A stretch of 53,589 nucleotides of DNA from contig JAMCYH010000236.1 in NCBI GenBank assembly GCA_023474025.1, positions 1-53,589 on the forward strand. The letters run 5' to 3'. The position numbers were made by a program, and so were the translations under genes. Shown here in pieces: positions 8,451 to 17,384 of the stretch. The stretch comes from Deltaproteobacteria bacterium (lineage in GTDB: Bacteria; Desulfobacterota; Desulfomonilia; Desulfomonilales; Desulfomonilaceae). The stretch's first letter is position 1, and each line of letters opens with the position of its first letter. The notes under the pieces were generated by a model, which saw only the letters and a list, made by a program, of their open reading frames with translations, made no database searches and was not told the DNA's origin.

Positions 8451-9531
8451 CCCACCATACCGAACTGTAATTACCCTACAGGACCTGGAATTCGGCGGCA
8501 CCCAACGGTATGCCGTACATTTGTTGAACAATCTGAATAAAGACCTATTCAAACTGGAACTCTGGGTTTTGAGAGGCGGCGCGGACATGCTACCTATGGC
8601 CCAGTCGTCAGGAGTTCCTGTTACATATCTTTCAAGAGGTCGATGGGTTACTCCTCGCTCCCTGTGGAGATTTTTCCGAAAACTTAAAGATCAAAAACCC
8701 GACGTGCTCTATACGATGACCGCTGTGCCAAATATTTGGGGACGCATCTTCGCAGCTGTTGCCACAAATTCGACGGTCATATCAAGTTGGAGGGGAAAGC
8801 AGGAGCAACAGTTTGAGTCATTTCTCTGGCGTTTCTCAGACAGACTTATATGTAACGCCAATGCTCTCAAGGCTCATGTGATTAAAAGACACGGGGTTGA
8901 TCCTAAGAGGGTAGCCGTTGCTCCTAACGGAGTGGACATCAACTTTTTCAGTCCAGATCGGTCTCGCTTGGACCCTCATCCTACTGTTGTTTATATTGGA
9001 CGATTGGTTAAGGAAAAGGACCCTCTAACTTTAATCGAGGCTTTCAGCCTACTACGGGAACTTGTTCCTGATACTCGTTTGATCATGATAGGCCAAGGCT
9101 ATTTGAGAGCCAAGGTGCAGCGAAAAATAGCAACCAGTGGGGTAAAGGACCATATACAATTAATTTCTGGGGCAAATGATGTTCGTCCATTCCTGAGGCA
9201 AGGATGGCTGCTGGTTTTACCTTCCATTTCAGAGGGTTTCCCCCAAGTTATAATAGAGGCTATGGCCTGCGGCTTGCCTGTCGTGGCCACAGCCGTAGGT
9301 GGCGCCCCAGAGATAATTGAACATGGCGTCAACGGCCTACTGGTTCAACCTCGCTCCCCGGAATTGTTGGCGCAATCCATGGCTAGCCTTTTGTCAGACC
9401 TGGAGATGAGAAATTCTATGGGTAGAATGGCTAGGGAAATAGTTACGCAGCGTTTTTCGCTCCAAAATGTGGTCAAAATGACGGAACAAATTATATTGGG
9501 AGCAATCGCTGAAAAACAGGCCGCAAAGTGA
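8434..9531 (+). CDS. Glycosyltransferase family 4 (GT-B fold)
   Basis: A 365-residue GT4 enzyme. It opens with RTVITLQDLEFGGTQRYAV, where the GGTQR loop is the usual acceptor-side motif, has VAPNGVDINFFSP at the domain junction, VVYIGRLVKEKDPLTLIEAF at the start of the donor domain, and ends with SEGFPQVIIEAMACGLPVVA plus GGAPEII, the EX7E donor-binding motif. It overlaps the upstream GT4 gene by 17 bases and is clearly co-transcribed. The pair probably builds part of a surface glycan together with the transferases further right at 22.4-24.9 kb. Confidence 0.9.
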   Translation: METKVSPPYRTVITLQDLEFGGTQRYAVHLLNNLNKDLFKLELWVLRGGADMLPMAQSSGVPVTYLSRGRWVTPRSLWRFFRKLKDQKPDVLYTMTAVPNIWGRIFAAVATNSTVISSWRGKQEQQFESFLWRFSDRLICNANALKAHVIKRHGVDPKRVAVAPNGVDINFFSPDRSRLDPHPTVVYIGRLVKEKDPLTLIEAFSLLRELVPDTRLIMIGQGYLRAKVQRKIATSGVKDHIQLISGANDVRPFLRQGWLLVLPSISEGFPQVIIEAMACGLPVVATAVGGAPEIIEHGVNGLLVQPRSPELLAQSMASLLSDLEMRNSMGRMAREIVTQRFSLQNVVKMTEQIILGAIAEKQAAK

Positions 9532-9649
9532 TTGAGCAATGACATTAGTCTTGACTGTTTTTCCCATGTATTATCATTGGTATATTCAATCTCAAACCAA
9601 AAACTCTGTCAACTCCAGCCCCGATGAACCTTGAATGAGAAAACGAGTG

Positions 9650-10138
9650 TTAACTCTTGTACCATCGCCCATTTTCAAAAACGAATATTAATACATCTAA
9701 TTCGTTAACCTCTTTCCCCGATTCTTTCTCTAACTGCTCTTTAACTACCACCGAGGCTATTTTTTCTACGTTGGGCAAATTTTGCCTGTCCTGATTCTCA
9801 AAGACTACAGGGGAAAATTGTAGCTCATAGCTGATAAGCCTCACAGGATTCAACCTCATCATCGCAAGGTAATTTTCATAAGGATAAAATCTCTTAATTA
9901 CAGATGAAGGGGCTAATAAATCCCACATGCGATCGAAATTCTTTGACCTTTCCGCTTCCAAATAATCTTTGATGACGGTCTGCAGGTCTTCATGGTCTTC
10001 TGCCCAAACGATGGGATACCAGCCAATGCAAAACGAAATCGTCAAAACCACGCCCAAGCATATCTTTAACGTTCTGTTTTTGTTGACCTTACAGCGCACA
10101 TCGTGCATGGTCAAATCGGAGTCGGAATATAGACACAT
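9650..10138 (-). CDS. Small exported protein, NTF2-like fold suspected
   Basis: A 162-residue protein with a basic N-terminus and a hydrophobic export signal at about residues 27-46 (KICLGVVLTISFCIGWYPIVWA, cleavage probably after WA). The mature part begins EDHEDLQTVIKDYLEAERSKN and contains FDRMWDLLAPSSV, the helix pattern of NTF2/SnoaL-like domains, and ends FENGRWYKS as strands of that fold often do. No catalytic residues are evident. Translation could also start at an internal ATG at 10108. It faces the GT4 operon tail to tail and precedes nothing in the same direction, so function is unknown. Confidence 0.6.
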   Translation of the reverse strand: MCLYSDSDLTMHDVRCKVNKNRTLKICLGVVLTISFCIGWYPIVWAEDHEDLQTVIKDYLEAERSKNFDRMWDLLAPSSVIKRFYPYENYLAMMRLNPVRLISYELQFSPVVFENQDRQNLPNVEKIASVVVKEQLEKESGKEVNELDVLIFVFENGRWYKS

Positions 10139-10216
10139 TCAAATGACTCTCTCAGCAAGATAGGAGTTACCGGATTGGACTCCCTGTTTGTAAAAGTAGT
10201 CACTAACTTCCAAATA

Positions 10217-10915
10217 CTATTTCGCCTGGACAGCATTCAGGGTTTCAGTAAGTCTCTCTGCGGCTGGAGAAAGTTTCCCAACCTTGTGGAAAAATATATC
10301 AATGATTGAAACATCGGAGCCATAGTACGCTTCATTTGCATCCCAATCCGCTTCTAAAACAGCTCCCTGGACTGTCAAGCCAGCAAAAAGACCTTTGGCC
10401 CTCGAATAAGATAATATTCCCGCTTTCAAAGAAATATCTGTGTCTGCCGAGGCTTCCCTACCGATTGGTCCTGCCGCCACTGAAGCGTCAACACCAATTG
10501 TAAACTTGTTCTTAAATAAATTTCTCAAATCAACGTCACTCATCACCAGGAGAGTAAGGTCCGTTGATTGCACACCTATTTGCCAGCCGAAACTCCCGCC
10601 TACCAGAGTGACAAAGGCTGGGGGACCCCATTTCCTTTCTGACGGGTCACGACGCAGCGCAACACCTTTACCATATTGACCACCGATCCCCATGCCCGCC
10701 TTAATAACCGAAGGAAGAATGACTATGGCCTTGCTACGGTTGAGTAAGCCACGTGGAATCCTTCCATCAGGCGCTTTAAGCATTTCAGAAATGACCGTAT
10801 TAGCATCATTAAGCCTGCTTTCAAGCTCCAGATTTTGAGCGAAAGCCAATCCTTGCAGCATATTTTCCAGTATGAAAAAAATGAGAGTTACCTGAAGTAA
10901 TTTTTGGTTATTCAT
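10217..10915 (-). CDS. SYLF-domain (Ysc84/DUF500) lipid-binding protein
   Basis: A 232-residue exported protein. Signal peptide at residues 1-26 (LLQVTLIFFILENMLQGLAFA), then the SYLF domain: LNRSKAIVILPSVIKAGMG, IGGQYGKGVALRR, FVTLVGGSFGWQIGVQSTDL and AGILSYSRAKGLFAGLTVQG, with the family's terminal YYG element (EAYYGSDV). SYLF proteins bind phosphoinositides in eukaryotes; in bacteria they are periplasmic and poorly understood. The ATG at 10915 follows AAGGAT by 8 bases; an in-frame ATG at 10939 gives a non-signal-like start. The gene is read divergently from the liv operon. Confidence 0.85.
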   Translation of the reverse strand: MNNQKLLQVTLIFFILENMLQGLAFAQNLELESRLNDANTVISEMLKAPDGRIPRGLLNRSKAIVILPSVIKAGMGIGGQYGKGVALRRDPSERKWGPPAFVTLVGGSFGWQIGVQSTDLTLLVMSDVDLRNLFKNKFTIGVDASVAAGPIGREASADTDISLKAGILSYSRAKGLFAGLTVQGAVLEADWDANEAYYGSDVSIIDIFFHKVGKLSPAAERLTETLNAVQAK

Positions 10916-11004
10916 ATAATTATCCTTGGCAAAACACATTTAATGTTTACATGTTTCGGGCACATTTGGCAATGACCTCACGAGGTTGATTTCCCTTAAA
11001 TTCC

Positions 11005-11033
11005 TTGACAATTTACACCTGTCCCGTTATTTG
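11005..11033 (+). promoter_or_regulatory. Likely sigma-70 type promoter of the liv operon
   Basis: A perfect -35 box TTGACA at 11005-11010 is followed after 17 bases by TATTTG at 11028-11033, a weak -10 box. It lies 54 bases before the first gene of the ABC transporter operon, in a divergent intergenic region. The -35 match and spacing are good; the -10 match is only 3 of 6. Confidence 0.45.
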
Positions 11034-11086
11034 ATTAACTTGTATTTTGCCTTCCCGTATTTCATTCAGGAACCAAGGAGCCGAAA

Positions 11087-12280
11087 ATGAGAATCTGTGT
11101 ATTCAGGCTTTTAGCGGTTGTTTCGTTATTGCTCATGGGTATTGGCGTTGCGTTGGCCGCTGAAGGCCCGATAAAAGTGGGGGTGGTTTTGCCTCTTACT
11201 GGTGAGCAGGCTAAATTTGGAGAAATCGAAAAGAATTCCCTTTTATTGGGGTTGGACGAAATCAACAAAGCCGGAGGAGTAAACGGCAGAAAGATTGAAT
11301 TACTGATCGAAGATGATACCGGGAAGCCTGATGTTGGACGGTCAGCGGTTGAGAAACTGATCTCTCAGGATAACGTGGTGGCTCTAACAGGCGGTTACTC
11401 ATCATCAGTCACTTATGCCGTTTGCGCAGTGGCGCAGCAACGAAAAGTACCTTTTCTCGTTTCCACAGGTTCGTCGGACAAAATAACCGAGCAGGGGTGG
11501 AACTATGTGTTCAGGATTGCTCCCCCAGTGAGTGAATATCCTAAGGCCCTTAATTCGTTTCTGTCTGAAGTGGTTAAACCACAAAGCGTTGCAATACTTT
11601 ATGAAAATACTCTTTTTGGACAGTCAGGGGCTAAGGCTTTTAATGAACAGTGTTCAAAGAGCGGGATCAAGGTATTGACAAGAGAAGGTTACGAAGCTGG
11701 AGCTGTGGATTTTAAACCCATGCTTATAAAAGTCAAAGCTGCCAAACCTGATTTCGTTTATATGATTTCGTACGTTATGGACGCCGCCCTGTTGATGCGG
11801 CAATCCAAGGAATTGAACTTTAATCCCAAACTGTTTGTAGGTGGCGGGGCTGGTTTTACACTCCCGGAGTTTGCCAAGAACGCTGGCGCCGCTGCGGAAT
11901 ATGTGTTTTCAGCCGATCTTTGGTCACCACAATTACCTTACCCTGGCACCAAAGAATATTTCGAAAACTACAAAAAGAGGTTTGGAGGCCCCACTGAATA
12001 CCATGGCGCTGAAGCCTATGGTTGCATCTATGTCGTGGCCGACGCTTTGAAACGGGCGAAACAACTGACACCAGACGCCGTGAGAGACGCTTTGGCTTCG
12101 ACCGATTTGATGACAGCCTTCGGTCCGGTGAAATTTGTCTCATATGGCAAGAAAAAACAGCAAAACGCCTTACCTACCTATCTCGTGCAGTGGCAAAAAG
12201 GAATCTTGCAAACGGTTTGGCCTAAAAACGTCGCCACTAAACCGTATGTTTATCCTGTTCCCGAGTGGTCAAGTAGATAA
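11087..12280 (+). CDS. ABC transporter substrate-binding protein, branched-chain amino acid type
   Basis: A 397-residue periplasmic binding protein. Signal peptide at residues 1-25 (LLAVVSLLLMGIGVALAAEG), then the Peripla_BP_6 pattern: IKVGVVLPLTGEQAKFGE, GINEINKAGGVNGRKIELL-like segment at about 55-75, EDDTGKPDVGRSAVEKLI and LTGGYSSSVTYAVCAVAQ. It captures the ligand in the periplasm and hands it to the LivHM-type permease encoded next. The start has AAGGAG 6 bases upstream. Members of this class bind branched-chain amino acids, but also amides and aromatic acids, so the ligand is open. It is the first gene of a five-gene operon. Confidence 0.92.
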   Translation: MRICVFRLLAVVSLLLMGIGVALAAEGPIKVGVVLPLTGEQAKFGEIEKNSLLLGLDEINKAGGVNGRKIELLIEDDTGKPDVGRSAVEKLISQDNVVALTGGYSSSVTYAVCAVAQQRKVPFLVSTGSSDKITEQGWNYVFRIAPPVSEYPKALNSFLSEVVKPQSVAILYENTLFGQSGAKAFNEQCSKSGIKVLTREGYEAGAVDFKPMLIKVKAAKPDFVYMISYVMDAALLMRQSKELNFNPKLFVGGGAGFTLPEFAKNAGAAAEYVFSADLWSPQLPYPGTKEYFENYKKRFGGPTEYHGAEAYGCIYVVADALKRAKQLTPDAVRDALASTDLMTAFGPVKFVSYGKKKQQNALPTYLVQWQKGILQTVWPKNVATKPYVYPVPEWSSR

Positions 12281-12330
12281 AGCGTCTGGCACGAATTTTC
12301 AATCGTAGTTAGAAAGCTTAATGTCGTATA

Positions 12331-13206
12331 ATGGAAGTATTTTTTCAAACACTGGTGGCTGGCGTCCTGAAAGGGGGGCTTTACGCTCTTATAGGTTTAG
12401 GCATGACACTAATCATGGGTGTCATGGGCATTATCAATTTGGCCCATGGGCAGTTCATGATGGTCGCCATGTATATCACCTATACGCTGTTCCATTTCTT
12501 CGGCCTTGACCCGTATACGACACTTATTATCAGCATGCCGTCACTTTTCCTGTTGGGCCTTGTGATTCAGAAATTTCTGCTCAACCCGTTGATGAAAGTT
12601 GAGAGCATCCTTCCTGAAAACCAGGTCCTAATGACAGTTGGGATAGCGATGGTTCTTACTGAGGTAGCAAGATTTATTTTCACCTCGAATTATCTTTCTG
12701 TGAGGACATCGTATTCATCTTCAGCTTTCTACGTGGGAGGCATATCCTTTTCGGTTCCCTTGAGCATTGCCTTCATCCTGGCATGTCTACTGACCTTAGG
12801 TTTATTTCTGTTCCTTATCAAAACTGACCTCGGCAGATCTATCAGGGCGGTTTCTCAGGACAGCGGGGCTGCCGAATTGATGGGCATTGATTCGGCAAAG
12901 ATAAAAGTCATTACGATGGGGATTGGCGCTGGTTTAGTAGCGTCTGCTGGTACGTTGCTGCTTCCTATTTACTATCTTTTTCCGGATATTGGTGGGCCAT
13001 TCACCACAAAAGCTTTCATTATAACCATATTGGGAGGTCTGGGATCTACGGTAGGCGCAATTTTTGGGGGTTTGATCCTGGGTTTGGCTGAATCCTTTGG
13101 AGCAACTTACATCGGAATGGATTTTGAGGACCTTGTCGGGCTTATAATTTTTCTTTTGGTCCTTCTTTTTCTTCCAGGCGGAATTAGACGTTTAACTAAG
13201 GTTTAG
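12331..13206 (+). CDS. livH: ABC transporter permease, LivH type
   Basis: A 291-residue inner-membrane permease. About eight hydrophobic helices, with the family opening TLVAGVLKGGLYALIGLGMT and the motif MGIINLAHGQFMMV that is diagnostic for LivH-type subunits, then the cytoplasmic loop SIRAVSQDSGAAELMGID that docks onto the ATPase, and GGLGSTVGAIFGGLILG near the C-terminus. It forms the translocation pore with the LivM-type subunit encoded 6 bases downstream. The ligand is not defined by the sequence. Confidence 0.92.
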   Translation: MEVFFQTLVAGVLKGGLYALIGLGMTLIMGVMGIINLAHGQFMMVAMYITYTLFHFFGLDPYTTLIISMPSLFLLGLVIQKFLLNPLMKVESILPENQVLMTVGIAMVLTEVARFIFTSNYLSVRTSYSSSAFYVGGISFSVPLSIAFILACLLTLGLFLFLIKTDLGRSIRAVSQDSGAAELMGIDSAKIKVITMGIGAGLVASAGTLLLPIYYLFPDIGGPFTTKAFIITILGGLGSTVGAIFGGLILGLAESFGATYIGMDFEDLVGLIIFLLVLLFLPGGIRRLTKV

Positions 13207-13212
13207 GTTTCC

Positions 13213-14220
13213 ATGAAAAGACCTTTCGGTCAACTTTTTTTGCTGTTCCTGCTTTTAATACTACCGCTGGTGATAAGGGAAGCCTATTATCAGCACTTGA
13301 TGATACTTGTGCTCATGTGGGTAGCCATCGGTTCGGGCTGGAATCTAATCTCGGGCTTTACAGGTCAGGTTCTTTTTGGCGCAGCAGCTTTTTTCGGATT
13401 CGGGGCATATACCGCAGCTCTATTGAGTAGCAAGCTCGGCTTGTCCGCGTGGTGGGGGCTACCACTTGGCGGAATACTGTCCGTTGCAATAGCTTTTCCA
13501 TTTGGGTGGATTTGTTTTCGGCTTAGAGGCCCATATTTTGCCCTTGCCACTCTCGCGCTAAATGAAATCTTTCGCCATGTCGCTACAATCTGGGAGTCAC
13601 TGACAGACGGCATGATCGGCATTCTGGTCATGCAGACATTTGTTTCAAAGGCGCCATATTATTATGTAGCGCTTGCTATTGCCGTTGTATCAATTGTAGT
13701 TATTGATCGTGTGATGCAATCACGGTGGGGATACTACTTCGTTTCAATCCGGGAAGATCAGGACGCCGCTGAAAGTATGGGTATCAACACGTTGTATTAC
13801 AAAATGCTTTCCCTATGTATTTCGGCTTTTCTAATAGGCATAACCGGCGCATTGTACACCAACTATATGGGTTTTATTGACCCAAAAGTCGTGTTCTCGC
13901 TCCATGATATCTCGATAATGGCGATACTGGTTGGAATAGTTGGCGGAGTAGGCACCATTTATGGCCCTCTGGTAGGCGCCTTTATAATGGTTGCGGTGCA
14001 GGAAATTTTTCGGAGTGGTGGGTTCGGTCTCCTAAATTTCATAGGCCGATCTACCGGGTGGCCGTTTATGTCAAGCATTACCAAATTTGTCGGGGATGCT
14101 CATGTTTTGAGTTTTGGGATACTGGTCATCATAGTAATTCTATTTTTGCCCAATGGTGTCGTGGGAGATTGGCCGGTTATCAGGAAAATGTTTGTCAGGT
14201 CCAAGGACCAGGCTGTTTGA
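13213..14220 (+). CDS. livM: ABC transporter permease, LivM type
   Basis: A 335-residue inner-membrane permease with about nine hydrophobic helices. It has the LivM signatures AIGSGWNLISGFTGQVLFG near residue 40 and LRGPYFALATLALNEIFRH near 100, the ATPase-docking loop SIREDQDAAESMGIN near 175 and GGVGTIYGPLVGAF near 250. It pairs with the LivH-type subunit just upstream. The ATPase gene follows after 8 bases, so all components are translated from one message. Confidence 0.92.
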   Translation: MKRPFGQLFLLFLLLILPLVIREAYYQHLMILVLMWVAIGSGWNLISGFTGQVLFGAAAFFGFGAYTAALLSSKLGLSAWWGLPLGGILSVAIAFPFGWICFRLRGPYFALATLALNEIFRHVATIWESLTDGMIGILVMQTFVSKAPYYYVALAIAVVSIVVIDRVMQSRWGYYFVSIREDQDAAESMGINTLYYKMLSLCISAFLIGITGALYTNYMGFIDPKVVFSLHDISIMAILVGIVGGVGTIYGPLVGAFIMVAVQEIFRSGGFGLLNFIGRSTGWPFMSSITKFVGDAHVLSFGILVIIVILFLPNGVVGDWPVIRKMFVRSKDQAV

Positions 14221-14228
14221 GGATTATC

Positions 14229-14951
14229 ATGGCTTTCTTCAAGGTCCGGGAAATAGTCAAATTTTTCGGGGGGCTCGCGGCTGTTAACGGAGTCAGCTTT
14301 GAGGTGCAGGAAGGCGAGATTTGCGGTCTGATCGGGCCCAATGGATCGGGAAAGACTACGATCTTTAATTTGATCAATGGCTATTTTCCATTAAATAAGG
14401 GTGAAGTCATATTTCAGAACGAAAAAATTTCTGGACTAAAACCACATCAAATTTGTCAAAGAGGTATTGGTCGAACCTTCCAGGTAGTTAAGCCCCTGAA
14501 GCGAATGTCGGTTCTTGATAACGTTATAGCTTCGGCTTTCCTTCGGCGTCACTCACGAGCAGAAGCGCAACAACTTGCTGAAGAAACGATTGAATTTTGC
14601 GGGTTGACTCACTACACGGACAAACTCGCAAAGAGTTTGCCGATAGCTTCGAGAAAAAGACTCGAGATCACAAGAGCCCTGGCAACCCTGCCCAAATTGC
14701 TCATCCTCGACGAAACGGCCGCCGGCCTTAACCCTCATGAACTTGAGGAAGCTATTGGGTTGATTAAAAAGATTCGGGACTCTGGTATAACCATCATCAT
14801 TGTAGAACATATCATGAAAGTTATTATGACTATTTCAGATCATATCGTAGCTATAAACCATGGAAGGTTGATCGCGAGGGGAACACCTACTGAGGTCGCT
14901 TCGAACCCTGAGGTAGTCAAGGCCTATTTTGGAGAGGATTATCGTGCTTAA
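14229..14951 (+). CDS. livG: ABC transporter ATP-binding protein, LivG type
   Basis: A 240-residue ATPase. Walker A GPNGSGKTT at about residues 36-44, Q-loop region NLINGYFPLNKG, the LivG-typical GRTFQVVKPLKRMSVLDNV, Walker B LLILDETAAGLN and switch histidine in IIIVEHIMK. The signature helix reads LPIASRKRLEI instead of LSGGQ; comparable forms occur in LivG homologues of non-classical substrates, so it is probably still active. I start at ATG 14229, which gives the usual LivG N-terminus, although the frame is open further upstream inside livM. It overlaps the next gene by 8 bases. Confidence 0.9.
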   Translation: MAFFKVREIVKFFGGLAAVNGVSFEVQEGEICGLIGPNGSGKTTIFNLINGYFPLNKGEVIFQNEKISGLKPHQICQRGIGRTFQVVKPLKRMSVLDNVIASAFLRRHSRAEAQQLAEETIEFCGLTHYTDKLAKSLPIASRKRLEITRALATLPKLLILDETAAGLNPHELEEAIGLIKKIRDSGITIIIVEHIMKVIMTISDHIVAINHGRLIARGTPTEVASNPEVVKAYFGEDYRA

Positions 14952-15648
14952 AGTTCAGGGCTTAAACGTCTCTTACGGTGATCTTCAGGTCCTCTGGGAC
15001 GTTTCTTTCGAGGTCCAAGAAGGAGAAATAGTTGTTCTTTTGGGAGCCAACGGCGCTGGCAAATCAACCGCATTGAAAACGATTTCATCGTTAGTCAGAC
15101 CGACGGCAGGATCAGTTGAATTTTTAGGCGCCAGGCTCGACCAGGTTCCTTCATATGGTGTCATAAACTATGGACTGGCTCACGTTCCTGAGGGACGGCG
15201 TCTATTCTCGGAGATGACAGTAGAGGAGAATTTGATCCTGGGGTCTTTGACTCGTGAAGCCAAGGCTAAACGCAAAAAGACACTGGAATGGCTTTACGAA
15301 ATTTTTCCTCGACTCAAGGAACGTGTCAAGCAACCGGCTGGAACGCTTTCAGGCGGTGAGCAGCAAATGGTGGCAATCGCCAGAGGTCTTATGTCATTGC
15401 CCAAACTGGTCATGTTTGATGAGCCTTCTCTGGGGCTTGCTCCGATTATGGTTACCGAAATATTCAAGATAGTGGAAATGGTGAATCGAGAGGGAATGAC
15501 TGTGTTACTGGTTGAGCAGAATGTTCATCATACGTTGGCGATGTGTGATCGCGCGTATGTGTTGGAAAACGGTAGGATTACGCTTTCAGGAACAGGTCAG
15601 GAGTTTTTGAACAACGATCATATCAAAGAAGCCTACCTCGGGATTTAG
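14944..15648 (+). CDS. livF: ABC transporter ATP-binding protein, LivF type
   Basis: A 234-residue ATPase with Walker A GANGAGKST, LivF-typical GLAHVPEGRRLFSEMTVEENL, intact signature LSGGEQQMVAIARGL, Walker B LVMFDEPSLGLAP and switch histidine in LLVEQNVHH. With LivG it powers uptake through the LivHM-type pore. The GTG at 14944 is chosen: GAGAGG lies 6 bases upstream and the protein then begins MLKVQGLNVSYG, the usual length; a TTG at 14929 sits on the ribosome site itself. It closes the operon. Confidence 0.92.
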   Translation: MLKVQGLNVSYGDLQVLWDVSFEVQEGEIVVLLGANGAGKSTALKTISSLVRPTAGSVEFLGARLDQVPSYGVINYGLAHVPEGRRLFSEMTVEENLILGSLTREAKAKRKKTLEWLYEIFPRLKERVKQPAGTLSGGEQQMVAIARGLMSLPKLVMFDEPSLGLAPIMVTEIFKIVEMVNREGMTVLLVEQNVHHTLAMCDRAYVLENGRITLSGTGQEFLNNDHIKEAYLGI

Positions 15649-15692
15649 CATCATTTTTTACAGTTTTAGATGGGCAGGAATCGGAAGGGAGA

Positions 15693-15732
15693 CCGGCGCG
15701 AGGTTTATCTTTAAGGATTTATTACGCGCCGG
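15693..15732. terminator. Inverted repeat between convergent operons, possible terminator
   Basis: CCGGCGCG at 15693-15700 is exactly mirrored by CGCGCCGG at 15725-15732 with a 24-base AT-rich spacer. It lies between the end of the liv operon and the end of rpmA, which converge here, so a two-way transcription barrier is plausible. The loop is long and the flanking T-tract is weak, so this is not a textbook intrinsic terminator. Confidence 0.4.
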
Positions 15733-15739
15733 ATTCTAT

Positions 15740-16009
15740 TTATTGACTAACGACTGGAACAGGAACTATGGAAACTAGTTTACGATGTTTATCTTTTGCA
15801 CGGAATTCCACAATCCCATCGATTTTTGCAAAGAGAGTGTAATCTTTGCCAACGCCTACATTTAAACCCGGATGAATCTTGGTGCCTTTCTGGCGTACCA
15901 GGATATTTCCGGCGCGAACGACCTGGCCGGCAAATCGTTTTACTCCGAGGCGTTGACCAGGGCTATCCCTTCCATTACGCGAACTTCCTCCAGCTTTTTT
16001 ATGAGCCAT
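15740..16009 (-). CDS. rpmA: 50S ribosomal protein L27
   Basis: An 89-residue basic protein starting [20 protein letters not shown], followed by LGVKRFAGQ and [18 protein letters not shown], the invariant L27 pattern. L27 sits at the peptidyl transferase centre, and its N-terminus reaches the tRNA acceptor ends. Length is normal. It follows rplU by 16 bases, the usual bacterial rplU-rpmA pair. The C-terminus [11 protein letters not shown] is slightly extended. Confidence 0.98.
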   Translation of the reverse strand: MAHKKAGGSSRNGRDSPGQRLGVKRFAGQVVRAGNILVRQKGTKIHPGLNVGVGKDYTLFAKIDGIVEFRAKDKHRKLVSIVPVPVVSQ

Positions 16010-16025
16010 GGTCTATCCTCCACTT

Positions 16026-16400
16026 TCACAATTGTTCGGATGATTCAGTCTGAACCGGACTGTCATTCAATTTTTCAGATGTAATTCCAAGCTTGTTAAT
16101 TTCTTCAACCTTTAACAGAGAATACCATTGTCTGTGTCCCTGTTTCTTGTGGTAACCCTGTCTTTTCTTCTTCTTGAAGACGACAATTTTTCGGTCACGA
16201 GCAGTCCTTACCACTCTAGCCTTAACCGTCACGTTGTCGAGCAAGGGTGTCCCAAAAATTGGTCCCTCTTCGTCTACAACGGCAAGCACCTGCGACAGTT
16301 CAACAATTTCACCGGGATCACCCGGAACTTTTTCGATTTTTAGCTGGTCACCAGGAGCAACCTTATATTGTTTACCGCCGGTTTGGACGATGGCGTACAT
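16026..16400 (-). CDS. rplU: 50S ribosomal protein L21
   Basis: A 124-residue protein with the L21 opening MYAIVQTGGKQYKVAPGDQL, then FGTPLLDNVTVKARVV and the rRNA-binding KKKKRQGYHKKQGHRQ near residue 80. L21 binds 23S rRNA domain I together with L20. A strong AGGAGG lies 8 bases before this ATG; the ATG directly before it (16403) is also possible and would add one Met. The C-terminal 20 residues (NDSPVQTESSEQL) are an acidic, Ser-rich extension beyond the usual 103 residues. Confidence 0.97.
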   Translation of the reverse strand: MYAIVQTGGKQYKVAPGDQLKIEKVPGDPGEIVELSQVLAVVDEEGPIFGTPLLDNVTVKARVVRTARDRKIVVFKKKKRQGYHKKQGHRQWYSLLKVEEINKLGITSEKLNDSPVQTESSEQL

Positions 16401-16506
16401 CATAGAACCCTCCTTAACAATAACGTTTTAATAAACCATTATGGCGAGCAAAAGTCAAGACCAAATCATTTTAACCGCAATCCCCATGAAATAAGGGTCC
16501 TACGCT

Positions 16507-17004
16507 TTAAAAACCAACGACTCGGGGGAATATCCATGCGAACAACTTCAAAAAAATTATCGCATAAACGGACGCAAAAAGATCATCCAAGAGAATTCCC
16601 CAGCCTCCTGGCGCGTCCTGGATGGCATTGGATGGAAAGGGTTTAATGATGTCAAAAAATCGGGTTGCCAGAAAAGCCCAAAACACTGTTAGAAAAAAAC
16701 TGGGTGTTGAAAAGAAAAGAACTGTCAAAAAGAAACCCGCAATTTCGTCCAATACAAAAGTCCCGGGGTCCTTTTTACCGCTTCGCTTCTCGGCCCATTC
16801 TCCAAACGCCACACAACCGAGACACGAAAGAGCCAGGAAAATCAATACCGCCACTCTTTGAATTTCAGGGGACAGGGAAAAACGTATGAGCGCGTAAATC
16901 AGTATGGCAGGCAGGGTCCCTACGGTCCCCGATGCGACAGGAGAATACCCCAACCAAAACCCGGTGCTAATGGCTTCTTTTATTTTTTCTGAGTATCGGT
17001 TCAT
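16507..17004 (-). CDS. pgpA: Phosphatidylglycerophosphatase A
   Basis: A 165-residue membrane enzyme that removes the phosphate from phosphatidylglycerol phosphate in phospholipid synthesis. It carries the PgpA pattern: GYSPVASGTVGTLPA at about residues 20-34, the acidic FVLDEIAGF near 84 and the C-terminal signature RFFDIIKPFPSN with DAPGGWGILLDDLFA. Three to four hydrophobic helices. The gene lies 100 bases upstream of rplU on the same strand, but the spacing does not prove an operon. Its start faces the hybrid kinase gene divergently. Confidence 0.93.
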   Translation of the reverse strand: MNRYSEKIKEAISTGFWLGYSPVASGTVGTLPAILIYALIRFSLSPEIQRVAVLIFLALSCLGCVAFGEWAEKRSGKKDPGTFVLDEIAGFFLTVLFFSTPSFFLTVFWAFLATRFFDIIKPFPSNAIQDAPGGWGILLDDLFASVYAIIFLKLFAWIFPRVVGF

Positions 17005-17384
17005 TATCTGTTAAAATCCATCCTGCTTGTGAGCGACCTAAATGTATATTTGTATACTTTCGCTGGCGCTCTATTCAACCAGGTTTTTACGACAAAAGCC
17101 ACCGGGCAATTTCGATTCTTTTCCCTAGGCATTTTAATAGCTGCCAACAGGCTTGATTATAACCTTGCTAACCTATACTGTCTAAATTAAAATCAGTTCA
17201 GGTTATAACTTTCCTATATCGTTCGATATAAAAACCCTCTAAGCTAATGAGGTTCCAATTGTAAACTGCGAACCCGAGCAGGAGCCCACGGTTCAACTAT
17301 AATTGTGACTCAAGTTTTATTGGTGAACTGTTTGGCAAATTACGTTTTATCCAATTGAGAGAACCGCAACACGGGGTCTGATCA
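17005..17384. other. Divergent intergenic region between pgpA and the hybrid kinase
   Basis: 380 bases without a gene. It is AT-rich and must hold the promoters of both neighbours. The one clear element is the palindrome at 17215-17230. I see no convincing ORF, RNA or terminator here. Confidence 0.6.
17215..17230. promoter_or_regulatory. 16-bp palindrome, operator candidate
   Basis: TATATCG, TT, CGATATA: perfect 7-base arms around two bases. It is 155 bases upstream of the hybrid kinase start. The preceding bases TTTCC also precede the TetR-type palindrome at 38233-38252, so the two sites share TTTCCTATATCG and a right half TTCRATATA. A common regulator or a shared promoter architecture is possible. 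Confidence 0.45.

Noticed and set aside
12284-12300. Sigma-54 promoter before livH (TGGCACGAATTTTCA)
   Set aside because: The -24 part fits, but the -12 part is TTCA instead of TTGC, and the gene is inside an operon.
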